This document shows, in pieces, positions 31,603 to 40,078 of a stretch of DNA of 64,000 nt (the stretch's first letter is position 1; the number at the start of each line of letters is the position of its first letter). Source of the DNA: Arthrobacter sp. Soil736 (GTDB lineage Bacteria; Actinomycetota; Actinomycetes; Actinomycetales; Micrococcaceae); assembly GCF_001428005.1 (NCBI RefSeq), contig NZ_LMSB01000056.1:70494-134493 (forward strand), in the 5' to 3' direction. A program made the translations under genes and the position numbers. The notes beneath the pieces are model-generated. The model was not told the DNA's origin and did not search any database. It saw only the letters and a program-made list of their open reading frames with translations.

Positions 31603-32487
31603 ATGCCCATTTCACCCAAATCCATGCCCCGGTCTGCAGCCGTGATGGCCAGTGCGGCCGCCCTCCTTCTGGCCCTGGCGGCCTGCACGCCGGCGGCCGA
31701 ACAATCAACCGACACATCATCAAGCGGCCAGGCTGGCAGCGGCTTGCCCAGCGCCCACGTCCACGGGCTGAGCGTCAACGGCGGCACCAGTCAGGTACTC
31801 CTGGCCACTCACGACGGCCTGTTCGACGTGACAAAACAGCCCGCCAGCAAGATCGGGGGCACCAACGACCTGATGGGCTTCACCGCCGGCAAGGACAGCG
31901 GCGTCTTCTACGCCTCCGGTCACCCCGGCAATGGCTCGAACCTTCCCAACCCGCTCGGGCTGATCAAATCCGCCGATGGTGGCAAGACCTGGGAGCAGCT
32001 CTCCCGGCAGGGCGAATCAGACTTCCACGCCCTCACCACCACCAAGTCCGGCATCGTCGCGTTCGACGGAACACTGCGCACCAGCCCGGACGGCAAGACC
32101 TGGAAAACAGTGGCCGCCGACTTCGCCCCCGCAGTCCTGGCCGGACACCCCGACAGCGACACCGTCCTGGCCACCACCCCCGACGGAATCCAGCGCTCCA
32201 CCGACGGCGGCACCACCTGGGTGCCGGTGAAGTCCGGACCCATCATCCAGTTCGCCGCCTTCGCCAACCCCGCGGAGGCAGTAGGGGTCGAACCCGACGG
32301 GACGGTCCAATACTCGGCCGACGCCGGCACGACCTGGACGAAGAAAGGCAGGATCGACAGCCAGGTCCTGGCGATAGCGGCCGTCAAGGGCGCCGACGGC
32401 AACCCCTGGATCTGGGCAGCCACCCCGGCAGGAGTCCTCGTCTCCACCGACGGCGGCGCTACCTTCCGGCCCTACGACGCCTCCTGA
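31603..32487 (+). CDS. Asp-box beta-propeller lipoprotein of the copper module (F510_1955-like)
   Basis: A 294-residue lipoprotein with lipobox LAAC at about 30-33. The body carries Asp-box/BNR repeats SADGGKTW, SPDGKTW, STDGGTTW, SADAGTTW and STDGGATF, which build a beta-propeller, and an AHVHGLSVN start typical of the F510_1955 group found with copper genes. Despite the sialidase-like fold no glycosidase catalytic set is visible. Function unknown; it may present or sense copper outside the membrane. Confidence 0.83.
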   Translation: MPISPKSMPRSAAVMASAAALLLALAACTPAAEQSTDTSSSGQAGSGLPSAHVHGLSVNGGTSQVLLATHDGLFDVTKQPASKIGGTNDLMGFTAGKDSGVFYASGHPGNGSNLPNPLGLIKSADGGKTWEQLSRQGESDFHALTTTKSGIVAFDGTLRTSPDGKTWKTVAADFAPAVLAGHPDSDTVLATTPDGIQRSTDGGTTWVPVKSGPIIQFAAFANPAEAVGVEPDGTVQYSADAGTTWTKKGRIDSQVLAIAAVKGADGNPWIWAATPAGVLVSTDGGATFRPYDAS

Positions 32488-32488
32488 C

Positions 32489-32638
32489 ATGCGTGACCCG
32501 TCCATGATCCTGACGGGCGGCCTCCTCGTCGCAGCAGCGGTGGTTCTTTGGGTTTTTCTTAACCGGAGAAACCGGGCGGTGGGCGGGTCCGGGCTCGGCC
32601 CCAGCGAGTCATCACATTCACCCAACCAACGTCCCTGA
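32489..32638 (+). CDS. 49-residue single-span membrane protein
   Basis: ATG 32489 lies one base after the stop of the propeller lipoprotein gene and reads MRDPSMILTGGLLVAAAVV... with one hydrophobic span (about 6-24), then RRNRAV and a Ser/Gly/Pro-rich cytosolic tail to TGA 32636-32638. The tight coupling and clear membrane span argue for a real gene. Short membrane proteins of this kind are common at the ends of actinobacterial copper operons. No known motif. Confidence 0.5.
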   Translation: MRDPSMILTGGLLVAAAVVLWVFLNRRNRAVGGSGLGPSESSHSPNQRP

Positions 32639-32667
32639 GCAGTACAGCTAGCGGGACCCGGGCCTGT

Positions 32668-33246
32668 TCAGCCGGCAGGAGCCGGTGGCCGCAGCCCGGC
32701 CATGGTGACCTTCACGAGGCGTTGGACGGCGTCCCGGGACTCCAGCCCGGCTGCTGCATCCAAGGCATGGAGGCAGTAGCCGGCGAGCTCGTCCGGGGCC
32801 ACGTCCCTGCGGAAGACTCCGGCCTCTGCTCCCTCGCGCAGCAGATCGGTGAGGAATTCGATGAGGTGCTGCTGGGCATGGCTGACGTGTTGGCCCTGGT
32901 GCAGCCGTGCCGCTTCTGCCCCGTCGTGGCGGGAGTGGGAAATCATGGCGTAGGTCTCCAGGACCGCTTCGAGCTGCCGTCCGGGGCCTTCGGTGCCGTG
33001 CCGGACCTGGGTCAGTTGTTCCAAGTGGTCCTGGACTTGGCGTTCGTGCCAGGCGGCTAGGATGGCGTCCACATCGGGGAAGTACTTGTACAGGGTGGCC
33101 CGCCCGATACCTGCCGACTGGGCGATCTGCGACATCGTCACCGACGCGATCCCCTGCTCCCCCACCAAAGCAGCCGTGGCGTCCAGGATGGCCGCGCGCA
33201 CTGCGCCGCGATGCGTCTCGATCGTCTCGTTCCAGAGCTTCGGCAT
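32668..33246 (-). CDS. TetR-family regulator
   Basis: A regulator of about 192 residues with an N-terminal TetR helix-turn-helix: ILDATAALVGEQGIASVTMSQIAQSAGIGRATLYKYFPDVDAIL. The C-terminal ligand part (YAMISHSRHDGAEAARLHQGQHVSHAQQHLIEFL) has several His residues. ATG 33246 gives the usual length; an earlier ATG at 33264 is possible. It diverges from two small membrane genes and has an imperfect inverted repeat in front of it, so it probably represses those genes. Ligand unknown; link to copper is only by location. Confidence 0.85.
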   Translation of the reverse strand: MPKLWNETIETHRGAVRAAILDATAALVGEQGIASVTMSQIAQSAGIGRATLYKYFPDVDAILAAWHERQVQDHLEQLTQVRHGTEGPGRQLEAVLETYAMISHSRHDGAEAARLHQGQHVSHAQQHLIEFLTDLLREGAEAGVFRRDVAPDELAGYCLHALDAAAGLESRDAVQRLVKVTMAGLRPPAPAG

Positions 33247-33273
33247 GAACGAATCATACAACATGACGATCAG

Positions 33274-33308
33274 TAGACAGTTTGCCCGGAGCAATACATA
33301 CTGTCTTA
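33274..33308. promoter_or_regulatory. Putative TetR operator between divergent genes
   Basis: TAGACAGT at 33274-33281 and ACTGTCTTA at 33300-33308 form an inverted repeat with an 18-base spacer (7 of 8 arm positions pair). It covers the space between the regulator and the small membrane gene. Confidence 0.45.
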
Positions 33309-33344
33309 CAAAACCTGAGCCAACTACGGAGAAAAGCACTGACG

Positions 33345-33524
33345 ATGACGGAACGCCCTGAACAACCAGCTGACAACGATCGTCCGGGGCGGTCACCCAT
33401 GCGCACGCCGGAACCGCGCACACCCCGCTGGGTCAAAACCTTCATTACTGCAGCCGTGATACTGGTCGTGGCGTTCGCGATCCTTCATCTGACCGGCGGC
33501 GGAATGGGAAGCCACACACCATGA
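33345..33524 (+). CDS. 59-residue single-span membrane protein
   Basis: ATG 33345 begins a Pro/Arg-rich cytosolic tail (about 30 residues) followed by one span, VKTFITAAVILVVAFAILHLTGGG, and a short outer end. It overlaps the next gene by ATGA (33521-33524), so both are translated together. Similar small proteins accompany DUF2269-type membrane proteins. Function unknown. Confidence 0.6.
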   Translation: MTERPEQPADNDRPGRSPMRTPEPRTPRWVKTFITAAVILVVAFAILHLTGGGMGSHTP

Positions 33525-34057
33525 AACTGATGCCCCCGGGCCTGCGGAAATTTGCCCTCACCATCCATGTGGTGAGTTCGATTGGCTGGCTGGGGGCTGT
33601 CGCGGCCTTCCTTGTCCTGGCCATCGCCGGGTTGACGAGTGCAGAACCGGTGATGGTTCGTGGGGCATATTTGGCCATGGACCTCATCGGCTGGTCTATC
33701 ATCTTTCCGCTGAGTCTGGCATCGCTGACCTCCGGCACCGTCCAGGCCCTTGCCACCGTCTGGGGCCTGTTCCGCCATTACTGGGTCCTGATCAAGTTCA
33801 TCATCACCGGCCTAGCCACGGCCCTGCTGCTCCTGCACCTGCAACCCGTCACCCACATGGCTGGGATAGCGTCTGCCTCCGACCTGTCCCCCACCGACAT
33901 GGCCGGAATGCGTGTCCAGCTCATCGCAGACGCCGGGGCCGCGGTCGTCGTCCTGATAGTGGCTGCCGTGCTCTCGGTTTACAAACCCCGCGGGATTACC
34001 AATTACGGCCGCACGCGCAGCGAACGACACATCAACCCACTGGGCGGCCAGTCATAG
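33521..34057 (+). CDS. Four-span integral membrane protein (DUF2269-like)
   Basis: A 178-residue protein with about four membrane helices: HVVSSIGWLGAVAAFLVLAI, the YLAMDLIGWSIIFPLSLASLTSG segment, WVLIKFIITGLATALLLLHLQ, and VVVLIVAAVLSVYKPRG. Conserved His residues (TIHVVSSIGWLG, LLLLHLQPVTH) in helices suggest heme or metal binding, but this is inference. Co-translated with the preceding small protein and controlled from the TetR-linked promoter. Confidence 0.7.
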   Translation: MKLMPPGLRKFALTIHVVSSIGWLGAVAAFLVLAIAGLTSAEPVMVRGAYLAMDLIGWSIIFPLSLASLTSGTVQALATVWGLFRHYWVLIKFIITGLATALLLLHLQPVTHMAGIASASDLSPTDMAGMRVQLIADAGAAVVVLIVAAVLSVYKPRGITNYGRTRSERHINPLGGQS

Positions 34058-34137
34058 GTTGTTGAAAGACGAGACCTCGATGGTCCGATTGACCGCCCAG
34101 CTTGGCTTCGGCGACGGCAGCGTTGCGGTCACCCAAA

Positions 34138-34875
34138 CTAAGCGGTGAGTGGGCCCGCAGGTGCCGCCGCGCGGGCGGCATGTCCGCGGCCGCCGCTGCG
34201 CCACATCAGAACAGCCATGACGAACGCCCAGGCGGCCATGAGCACAAGCGCCACTCCCCGGGGCGCCGAGTCGAACAATCCAACGTAGGAAACCATCAGG
34301 CCGTGGACGATCCAGGCGACCCCCGAGCCAGCGGCCAGCCAGCCCGGCCAGCGGGAATACGCGTTGCCGTATGCGATGGCCAGGCCAAAGAAAATAAGCG
34401 TGAGTCCGAGCAGGATGTTGGAATAGCTCTGCAGCGCGTACTCAGTCCACCTCAACGCCATGGCAGCCGCAAACGTTGAGGGCTCCTTATCGGCGGGCGC
34501 ATCCACCCACGCATCCACCGCCCATTTGAGTGCAACGCCGTCCACTGCCTGAAGCATGGTGATGGCCGCCGCGGTCAACACCATCGCGGTCACGCCGAAG
34601 CGGGCCAGCGCAGTCGGTCCTTCCCGCTTGGCTGTCATGGCGACGTACAGAGCCACGAGCCCGCCGAAAAACACCAGGCCAGCGACCCACTGTGTGAAGT
34701 GGATGGCAATCCAGCCGTCGCTCAGGGCATACTCCCGAAAGACCGCCTCATGATTCATGACGTCTTCCCTGGACGGATGCACAGCAGTAGCCACCACCAG
34801 CAGAATGACGCCGAGGGGAAGCGCAATCGCCCCGGTCCTCGCCCAAAGTGCCGTTGATTCCGCACGCGTTTCCAT
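34138..34875 (-). CDS. Hypothetical six-span membrane protein
   Basis: A 245-residue protein with about six hydrophobic segments, among them GAIALPLGVILLVVATAVH, FTQWVAGLVFFGGLVALYVAMT and GVALVLMAAWAFVMAVLMW. ATG 34875 has AGGAG six bases upstream. The His in TAVHPSREDVMNHEAVFREYA and the pattern GWIAIHFTQ recall uncharacterised actinobacterial membrane proteins; I cannot name a function. It is convergent with the preceding membrane gene, with no clear terminator in the 80-base gap. Confidence 0.7.
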   Translation of the reverse strand: METRAESTALWARTGAIALPLGVILLVVATAVHPSREDVMNHEAVFREYALSDGWIAIHFTQWVAGLVFFGGLVALYVAMTAKREGPTALARFGVTAMVLTAAAITMLQAVDGVALKWAVDAWVDAPADKEPSTFAAAMALRWTEYALQSYSNILLGLTLIFFGLAIAYGNAYSRWPGWLAAGSGVAWIVHGLMVSYVGLFDSAPRGVALVLMAAWAFVMAVLMWRSGGRGHAARAAAPAGPLTA

Positions 34876-35051
34876 CGCATTCTCCTCTCTGCGCCGGCGG
34901 CGGCACCCCAACGGGTCCGCCCCTTAGCAACAGATTAAGAGCTTCTGGCTAGAAGGTATACGCAGGGATGGGTGAGCGGCCGTCCATAGTCCCACTCGAA
35001 TCTTTCGGCCCTAAACCGCGCTTCGCACGGGGTGAAAGGCCGGTGCTGCCA

Positions 35052-35531
35052 CTACCGGTACCAGCCCACCGCACGGTCGTAACGGCATTCCAGGGCGCCC
35101 GAGCCAGGCGCAACACCTCCCGCTGTCGGAAAGTAGATGGCGCCGAAGTCCGCACCCGCGTCTTCAATCCGCCCCTGCGCCCAGATCTGGGCGGCCTCCA
35201 GGTCTGCCTCCGGGACGGACTCCCGGGTGCTGTGGTCCCCGCCGAAATGGATATCCAGCTGATACTCCCCTGGCTGCGACGTCCCGGGGTGATGGGACGG
35301 ATCATGCTCATCGCGCCGGCTGATCGCGACCTCGGCAGAGGCGTGGAGGATGGACGGCTTGCTGGGGGCGCAGCCGTGTTCCTGCTGTTTCATCCGCATG
35401 CCCCGCACCACGCTCTCTACGGTGTCTTCCGCTGTCATTACGTAGGCGGAGCCGCTGACGTCGGTCTCTGAGCCGCCGACGCTTTTCAGGTGCTTCCCGA
35501 ACTGTTCGGAGCTGGATTGTTTGGAGTTCAT
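35052..35531 (-). CDS. Hypothetical soluble protein, unrecognised family
   Basis: A 159-residue open frame beginning MNSKQSSSEQFGKHLKSVGG with AGGAG six bases upstream. It is hydrophilic, has a middle part rich in charged and Met residues, and ends GALECRYDRAVGWYR. An open frame on the other strand (34968-35471) has no ribosome site and is judged a shadow. No motif recognised. The 176 bases between this gene and the membrane-protein gene at 34875 hold nothing I can support. Confidence 0.5.
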   Translation of the reverse strand: MNSKQSSSEQFGKHLKSVGGSETDVSGSAYVMTAEDTVESVVRGMRMKQQEHGCAPSKPSILHASAEVAISRRDEHDPSHHPGTSQPGEYQLDIHFGGDHSTRESVPEADLEAAQIWAQGRIEDAGADFGAIYFPTAGGVAPGSGALECRYDRAVGWYR

Positions 35532-35737
35532 GCGCGCTCCTGAGGGTCTTTGCGGCGATTGCCGGCGCTTCCCACCCTAGACCTGTTACGGGCCGCCACT
35601 ACCGTGCTGAAGGACTTCAAATATTCGGAGTTCCGCCCCGTCTGCGGCAGCCGCGTTCAGCCGGACGGCTTATTTTGCTGGCCGGGCGGGTACGGCGCTA
35701 GTAACGTGGAGGATTCGCACGCCTAGGGCAACGGGGA

Positions 35738-36553
35738 GTGGAAATCGTGGGCAATGACGGAGCGGTGAACGGCAACACAGTCAACGACGGAACGGTGCCT
35801 GCCGGCTGGACTGCGGGGGCGGTGGAACTCGTCCTGGTCCGGCACGGCGAGAGCCAGGGCAATGTGGCCGCCACGGCCGCCCAGGATTCCGGAGCGGACG
35901 TGATCGACGTCCCCGCCCGCGACGCCGACGTCGAGCTTTCCTCCACAGGGCGGGGACAGGTCCAGGCGCTGGGCCGCGCACTGGCGGACGTCCCCGAAGA
36001 CCTGCGTCCCGACGTCGTGATCTCCTCCCCCTACATGCGCGCCTACCAGACTGCCGAGATCGCCGTCGGGACCGCGGGCTGGCCGGTGGCCGTCCGCACC
36101 GACGAGCGGCTCCGCGACCGCGAACTGGGCATCCTGGACATGCTTACCCGCCTCGGCGTGGAGAACCGGCTGCCGGAAGAAGCAGAACGACGGCGGTGGC
36201 TGGGTAAGTTCTACTACCGTCCGCCGGGCGGGGAATCCTGGGCGGACGTCGCGCTGCGGCTGCGGTCCGTGCTCGGCGAACTTAACGCGCTGGGTAGCGG
36301 CCACCGCGTGATGCTGGTCTGCCACGACGCCGTGGTGCTGCTGTTCCGCTACGTCCTGGAAGGCATGTCCGAGCACGAACTCCTGGACCTCGCGGCGAGC
36401 ACCACGGTCCTCAACGCCTCCATCACCAGGTATGTGCGGCCGGAGGGCGTGGGTCCGTGGACGCTGGAGAGCTTCAACGTGGCCGAGCACCTTACCGAGC
36501 AGGGCGTCCAGGTGACCGAGCATGCCGGGGATGCCAGCGTCCACCCGCGCTGA
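35738..36553 (+). CDS. Histidine phosphatase family protein (phosphoglycerate mutase-like)
   Basis: A 271-residue protein of the RHG superfamily: LVLVRHGESQGNVAA (phosphorylated His and its Arg), LSSTGRGQVQALGRAL, VVISSPYMRAYQTAEIA, LRDRELGILDMLTRLG (Arg-Glu), and VMLVCHDAVVLLFRYVLEG (second catalytic His). It hydrolyses or transfers phosphate from a small molecule; the subtype is unclear. A start at GTG 35747 is as likely as GTG 35738, since GGGGAG lies eight bases before it. The last codons overlap the decayed nnrD-like gene, which suggests that the two once formed an operon. Confidence 0.87.
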   Translation: MEIVGNDGAVNGNTVNDGTVPAGWTAGAVELVLVRHGESQGNVAATAAQDSGADVIDVPARDADVELSSTGRGQVQALGRALADVPEDLRPDVVISSPYMRAYQTAEIAVGTAGWPVAVRTDERLRDRELGILDMLTRLGVENRLPEEAERRRWLGKFYYRPPGGESWADVALRLRSVLGELNALGSGHRVMLVCHDAVVLLFRYVLEGMSEHELLDLAASTTVLNASITRYVRPEGVGPWTLESFNVAEHLTEQGVQVTEHAGDASVHPR

Positions 36554-36991
36554 GTCCGCCTCCCCCGAACAGATCACGCCGTCGCTGCTCCGCGGCTGGC
36601 CCCTCCCCTCCGCCGGTGCGGACAAGTTATCCGCGCGGCGCGGTGCTGGTGATCGGTGGCGCCCGGCGCACTCCGGGGGCCGCGCTGCTGCGGCCGATGC
36701 CTTGCTGATCGGGCCGGGCCTGGACGACATCGACGAAACCGAGGCGCTGCTGCGGGTCTGGCGATGGCCGCGGCTCCGGGAATGACTCCACGGGTGGCTC
36801 CGGGAGTGGCAAGGGCGGCCAGGCCACGGTGATCCTCGACGCCTTTGCGCTGGGCTGCCTGCCCAAGCTGCTGGACGAGCTGGAGCCCTGGGCGGGACGC
36901 CTCATTCTCACACAGGCTGGGCAGCCTCGGCTTCCTGGCACGGGAGCTGGCGGACGAGCTGCCGCCGCTGATGATGGAACTGAATACCTAA
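36534..36991 (+). pseudogene. nnrD: Decayed NAD(P)HX dehydratase/carbohydrate kinase gene (nnrD-like)
   Basis: Pieces of one protein are spread over several frames: SPEQITPSLLRGWPLP, then RGAVLVIGGARRTPGAALL, then ADALLIGPGLDDIDETEALLRVW, then ATVILDAFALGCLPKLLDELEPWAGRLILT and GSLGFLARELADELPPLMMELN to TAA 36989-36991. Their order matches NnrD (VLVVGGS...TPGA, GPGL, VLDADAL, LTPN). At least three frame changes and a loss of about 50 codons between the second and third pieces show that it cannot be functional. NnrD repairs hydrated NAD(P)H; an intact copy must exist elsewhere or be dispensable. Confidence 0.75.
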
Positions 36992-37041
36992 GCTTTCAAT
37001 GGGCCCATCAATTCACTGAGCCCATCACTTCACGGAGCCGA

Positions 37042-38457
37042 TCACTTCACCGAGCCCAGAATCGAGCGGAGGGATGCTGCGGCCTTGTGCGCTGCCGCCT
37101 TGGGGTCAGCAGTGCCGGCCGTGACGTCCCCGACTGCCTTGGCGATGGGCAGTTCCGTGAGCGCCGCTCCGGCAAGATCGCCCCGGCCCTGGATGATGCC
37201 CCAGTGCTTGACGTCCTCGGGGCCACGCAACAAGACGGAGAGCACATCCTGCGAGAAGAACTTGCCCAGCGGTTCCTGCTTGCCCACCCCGGCTGGCATG
37301 GTCTTCCACGCATCGCTGTATTCAGCAGGCTTGCCGGGGCTGCCGGCGCGCACGGGAAGTCGCTCCTCGGGGGCGATGGCCAGCCAGTCAGCGTAACCGT
37401 CGCTCATGACGTATTCCACGAACCGGCGGGCAGGCTCCGCGTCCGAGTCTTTGGTGATGGTCCAGGACGTGATTTCGCCGAACTGCGCCGGCTGCTTGCC
37501 GTCAGGACCAAGGAGGCCGGCCACCACTCCTGTGTTCCTGGCCAGGAAGCCGGGATCCGATGTGCATTCCGGGCAGCTGGGCTTGGTGTCGGTGCGCAGG
37601 CCCGCCATTTCGTCCAATAGCATCGTGGACCAGATAGCCATGGCCGCCTTGCCGGAGAAGTACGAGGTCCGGACTGTGTCTATGTCCTGGAGCCCGGGCA
37701 CGGAGTAGTTCTTCAGCATGTCACGGTAGAACGCGAGCGCAGCCACGCATTGGGGGCTCTCGAACGTGATGCCGTCCTTGGCGTTCACCATTTCGCAGCC
37801 GTTACCCTGCGCGATGTGCTCGAACGACTGCTGGGTGAATGCCTGGCCGGATTTGTTGGCTGCGACGATGCCTGCCATTTGGGGGGTGTCAAGCTTCTTT
37901 GCGGCCGCCATGATGTCTGCGTACGTCTTGGGCGCCGCCAGCCCGGCCTGGGCAAACAGGTCCTTCCGGTAGTACAGGAGATGCTGCCAGGAGGAGTCCG
38001 GAACGGACAGCTGCAGGCCACCTTCCCGGGTCAGTTCCAGCGCACGCGGGGACCACGTGTGCTGGCCCAGGGCGTTGATGACGCTGGTGTTGAGTTCCGT
38101 ATTCACCAGGCCGTTGGCGGCCAGGGTTCGGACCTGGCCCAGCGAAATGGAACCGATCACGTCAGGGAGGTCGCCGGAAGCCTCCGATGAGCTCACGATC
38201 TGGTTGAACCGGTGCGCGGGTACGCCCACGAGGTCCACGGTCACGCCCGTGGCGGCGGTGAATCGTTCGACGATCGCCCGGGATTTGGCCATGCGATCCG
38301 GAAGCGTTTCCGTGGTCCAGACGGTAATGACGTGGGGTTCCGTCACGCTGGGGGCTGGCTGCTGGCCGTCGTTTGGCGTGCAACCCGCTATTAAGGCTGC
38401 CACCAGGGAAATTACAGAAACGAATCCGGCCTTGGCCCGGCGGCTGGTTCCATTCAT
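37042..38457 (-). CDS. Orphan ABC sugar-binding lipoprotein (family 1 solute-binding)
   Basis: A 471-residue lipoprotein with lipobox IAGC (about 23-26). The mature part shows the extracellular sugar-binding pattern ITVWTTETLPDRMAKSRAIVERFTAATGV, DLPDVIGSISLGQVRTLAANGLV, DSSWQHLLYYRKDLFAQAGLAAPKTYADIMAAAKKL and YFSGKAAMAIWSTMLLDEMAG. It binds an oligosaccharide outside the cell. No permease or ATPase gene lies beside it; it would have to share a transporter and the common MsiK-type ATPase. AGGAG is seven bases before ATG. Confidence 0.87.
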   Translation of the reverse strand: MNGTSRRAKAGFVSVISLVAALIAGCTPNDGQQPAPSVTEPHVITVWTTETLPDRMAKSRAIVERFTAATGVTVDLVGVPAHRFNQIVSSSEASGDLPDVIGSISLGQVRTLAANGLVNTELNTSVINALGQHTWSPRALELTREGGLQLSVPDSSWQHLLYYRKDLFAQAGLAAPKTYADIMAAAKKLDTPQMAGIVAANKSGQAFTQQSFEHIAQGNGCEMVNAKDGITFESPQCVAALAFYRDMLKNYSVPGLQDIDTVRTSYFSGKAAMAIWSTMLLDEMAGLRTDTKPSCPECTSDPGFLARNTGVVAGLLGPDGKQPAQFGEITSWTITKDSDAEPARRFVEYVMSDGYADWLAIAPEERLPVRAGSPGKPAEYSDAWKTMPAGVGKQEPLGKFFSQDVLSVLLRGPEDVKHWGIIQGRGDLAGAALTELPIAKAVGDVTAGTADPKAAAHKAAASLRSILGSVK

Positions 38458-38599
38458 TTGCTCGCTCCTGCCTGGACTTGCCCGCAGAACAGGTGCAGCA
38501 AAGCCGCATATCTGTGACCTCGATACAACCCGGAAACCTATCTGTCAAGCGTATCCAAATGTGGACAGAGTGTCAGTAGCAAGGGGCGGGCAGCCGCAA

Positions 38600-38815
38600 G
38601 CGCCCTGCCATTTGCAGGGAGAACAGGGACGGCCCCCGACCTTCGAGGCCGGCGGGCCGTCCTGGCGGGAGGATTCCGGACATTGCTGCCGATGCGCTAT
38701 GAAGCGCGGTGGCGTGCTCCCGGGCTAACCGCCCCATGTGGCAGCCAACATGAAGGTCCGAACCCTCCCGTTCCATACCAGCTGATCTATGTCCGCTGGT
38801 ATAGATTTTTTATAG
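38600..38815 (+). ncRNA. Candidate structured RNA in the 550-base intergenic region, ending in a terminator-like hairpin
   Basis: Successive stems: CCCTGC/GCAGGG near 38603-38619; GGACGGCCC/GGGCCGTCC at 38627-38662; GCGCT/AGCGC at 38694-38707; and ATACCAGC/GCTGGTAT at 38775-38802 followed by AGATTTTTTATAG, a T-run only correct for the plus strand. No gene ends here on that strand, so an RNA started divergently from the sugar-binding gene would end here. No known class is recognised. The last stem could instead be an operator. The rest of 38458-39007 holds no gene I can support. Confidence 0.35.
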
Positions 38816-39007
38816 CACCGGCCTGAACTGTCCGCAAGCGGTTTTTCGGGGATGGCTGGCGCCCGCGCGGGCGGCTCCGGCCCCGGTTTTCCGGGCTCCG
38901 GCGCGGGGCCGGCGGCTCTTGTTTGCCCGGCGGGCGGGGGTTATTTTAAGCGTGGGATTGACCTCAAAAAGTCAGGGCGAAGATGCCCAAATAACAGGAG
39001 CCCGTCG

Positions 39008-39430
39008 ATGTCGGACATCTCCAACGCCCACCTTCCCGGCGGGGCGCACAGCCCGTCCGGTGATCGGCTATGGTGCCCCGAATGCCGGACGGACGAACAT
39101 CTGATCGTCGAATCCATTGAGGCCATGCATCCGCCGCAAGAAGGCCTGGTGGATGTGTCCTACACGTGCGTTGAATGCGATTTCTTCTACGCCCACCCGG
39201 CGAACGTCCACGACGTCGCCGCCGTCCTGAACCGCCACGGCCAGGTGATAGGCGTCCTGCAGTTCGGCGGTGAATACTTCCACTGCGCCACCCCGATGCT
39301 CTCGGTCAGCTTCGGAACCAGCAGCATCTACGGCCATGAGCTGGCCCGGCGCCACACCATCCACGATGTCCATCTACCCACTCGGCTGCTGCGATGCGGC
39401 TGCGGGTTCCAGATGGAAGTGCTGGACTGA
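39008..39430 (+). CDS. Hypothetical zinc-ribbon-like small protein
   Basis: A 140-residue protein with CPEC near residue 23, CVECDFFY near 53, and CGCGF at the C-terminus, a set of Cys pairs that suggests a zinc ribbon or rubredoxin-like knuckle. AGGAG lies seven bases before ATG 39008. No further motif. It is followed by a short tandem repeat and the DUF4383 gene, and may be co-transcribed. Confidence 0.65.
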   Translation: MSDISNAHLPGGAHSPSGDRLWCPECRTDEHLIVESIEAMHPPQEGLVDVSYTCVECDFFYAHPANVHDVAAVLNRHGQVIGVLQFGGEYFHCATPMLSVSFGTSSIYGHELARRHTIHDVHLPTRLLRCGCGFQMEVLD

Positions 39431-39465
39431 TCCGGCCAACAATCCGGACTGATCCGGCCAACAAT
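39424..39465. repeat. Tandem 22-base duplication
   Basis: GGACTGATCCGGCCAACAAT stands at 39424-39443 and again at 39446-39465. The first copy contains the stop codon of the zinc-ribbon-like gene and the second duplicates it, so the end of the gene was copied. Slippage is the simplest cause. Confidence 0.85.
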
Positions 39466-39479
39466 AAGGAGAGAGCAAA

Positions 39480-39944
39480 ATGGCTACTACCCATCACACA
39501 GCTGGTGCAAGATCCCGCATGCAGCTGGCGTCCCAGGCTGTCGGGGCAGTATTCCTGCTCGTTGGCATCCTTGGTTTCATCCCCGGAATAACCACCAACT
39601 ACGGTTCGCTGGGCTTTGCCGGGCACATGTCTGAGGCAATGCTTCTGGGCGTCTTCCAGGTTTCCATCCTGCACAACATCGTCCACATGCTCTTCGGCGT
39701 GGCCGGCATCCTCATGGGCCGCACGGCCATGCAGGCAAAGAACTTCCTCCTGTACGGCGGAATCGTCTACCTGGTCCTGTGGGTATACGGCCTGCTGATC
39801 GGCCACGAGACGCCGGCCAACTTTGTTCCGGTCAACACCGCGGACAACTGGCTGCATTTCCTGTTGGGCGTCGGCATGATCGCCCTGGCGCTGCTGCTGT
39901 CCCGCCAAAGCACCACCGTCCGCGGAGCAGTGACCGGGCACTGA
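39480..39944 (+). CDS. DUF4383 family four-span membrane protein
   Basis: A 154-residue membrane protein with four helices: AVGAVFLLVGILGFIPGI, the FQVSILHNIVHMLFGVAGI segment with two His, FLLYGGIVYLVLWVYGLLIG, and NWLHFLLGVGMIALALLL. The HNxxHxxFGxxG and NWLHxxLG motifs are typical for DUF4383. Function unknown; frequent in soil actinobacteria. AAGGAGAGAG lies before ATG. Confidence 0.87.
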   Translation: MATTHHTAGARSRMQLASQAVGAVFLLVGILGFIPGITTNYGSLGFAGHMSEAMLLGVFQVSILHNIVHMLFGVAGILMGRTAMQAKNFLLYGGIVYLVLWVYGLLIGHETPANFVPVNTADNWLHFLLGVGMIALALLLSRQSTTVRGAVTGH

Positions 39945-40078
39945 TTGATTGCCCTTTTGCCGGGGTGCCGCCGGGGGCTATCCTGATGCCGTCGGTGCTG
40001 CGAACCGCTCACGGTCCGGCCCGGCACCCCAGCCCCTGACGAGGGGCGTTGAAGCGCGATGCCGGGGAGTGGCAGACG

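Noticed and set aside
34968..35471. 167-codon plus-strand frame opposite the hypothetical gene at 35052-35531
   Set aside because: It lacks a ribosome site, while the minus-strand frame has AGGAG at proper distance.
38600..38815. Known riboswitch classes considered for the structured region
   Set aside because: No conserved core of a class I could recall (cobalamin, TPP, SAM, glycine, ydaO) was seen, so only a generic structured RNA is proposed.
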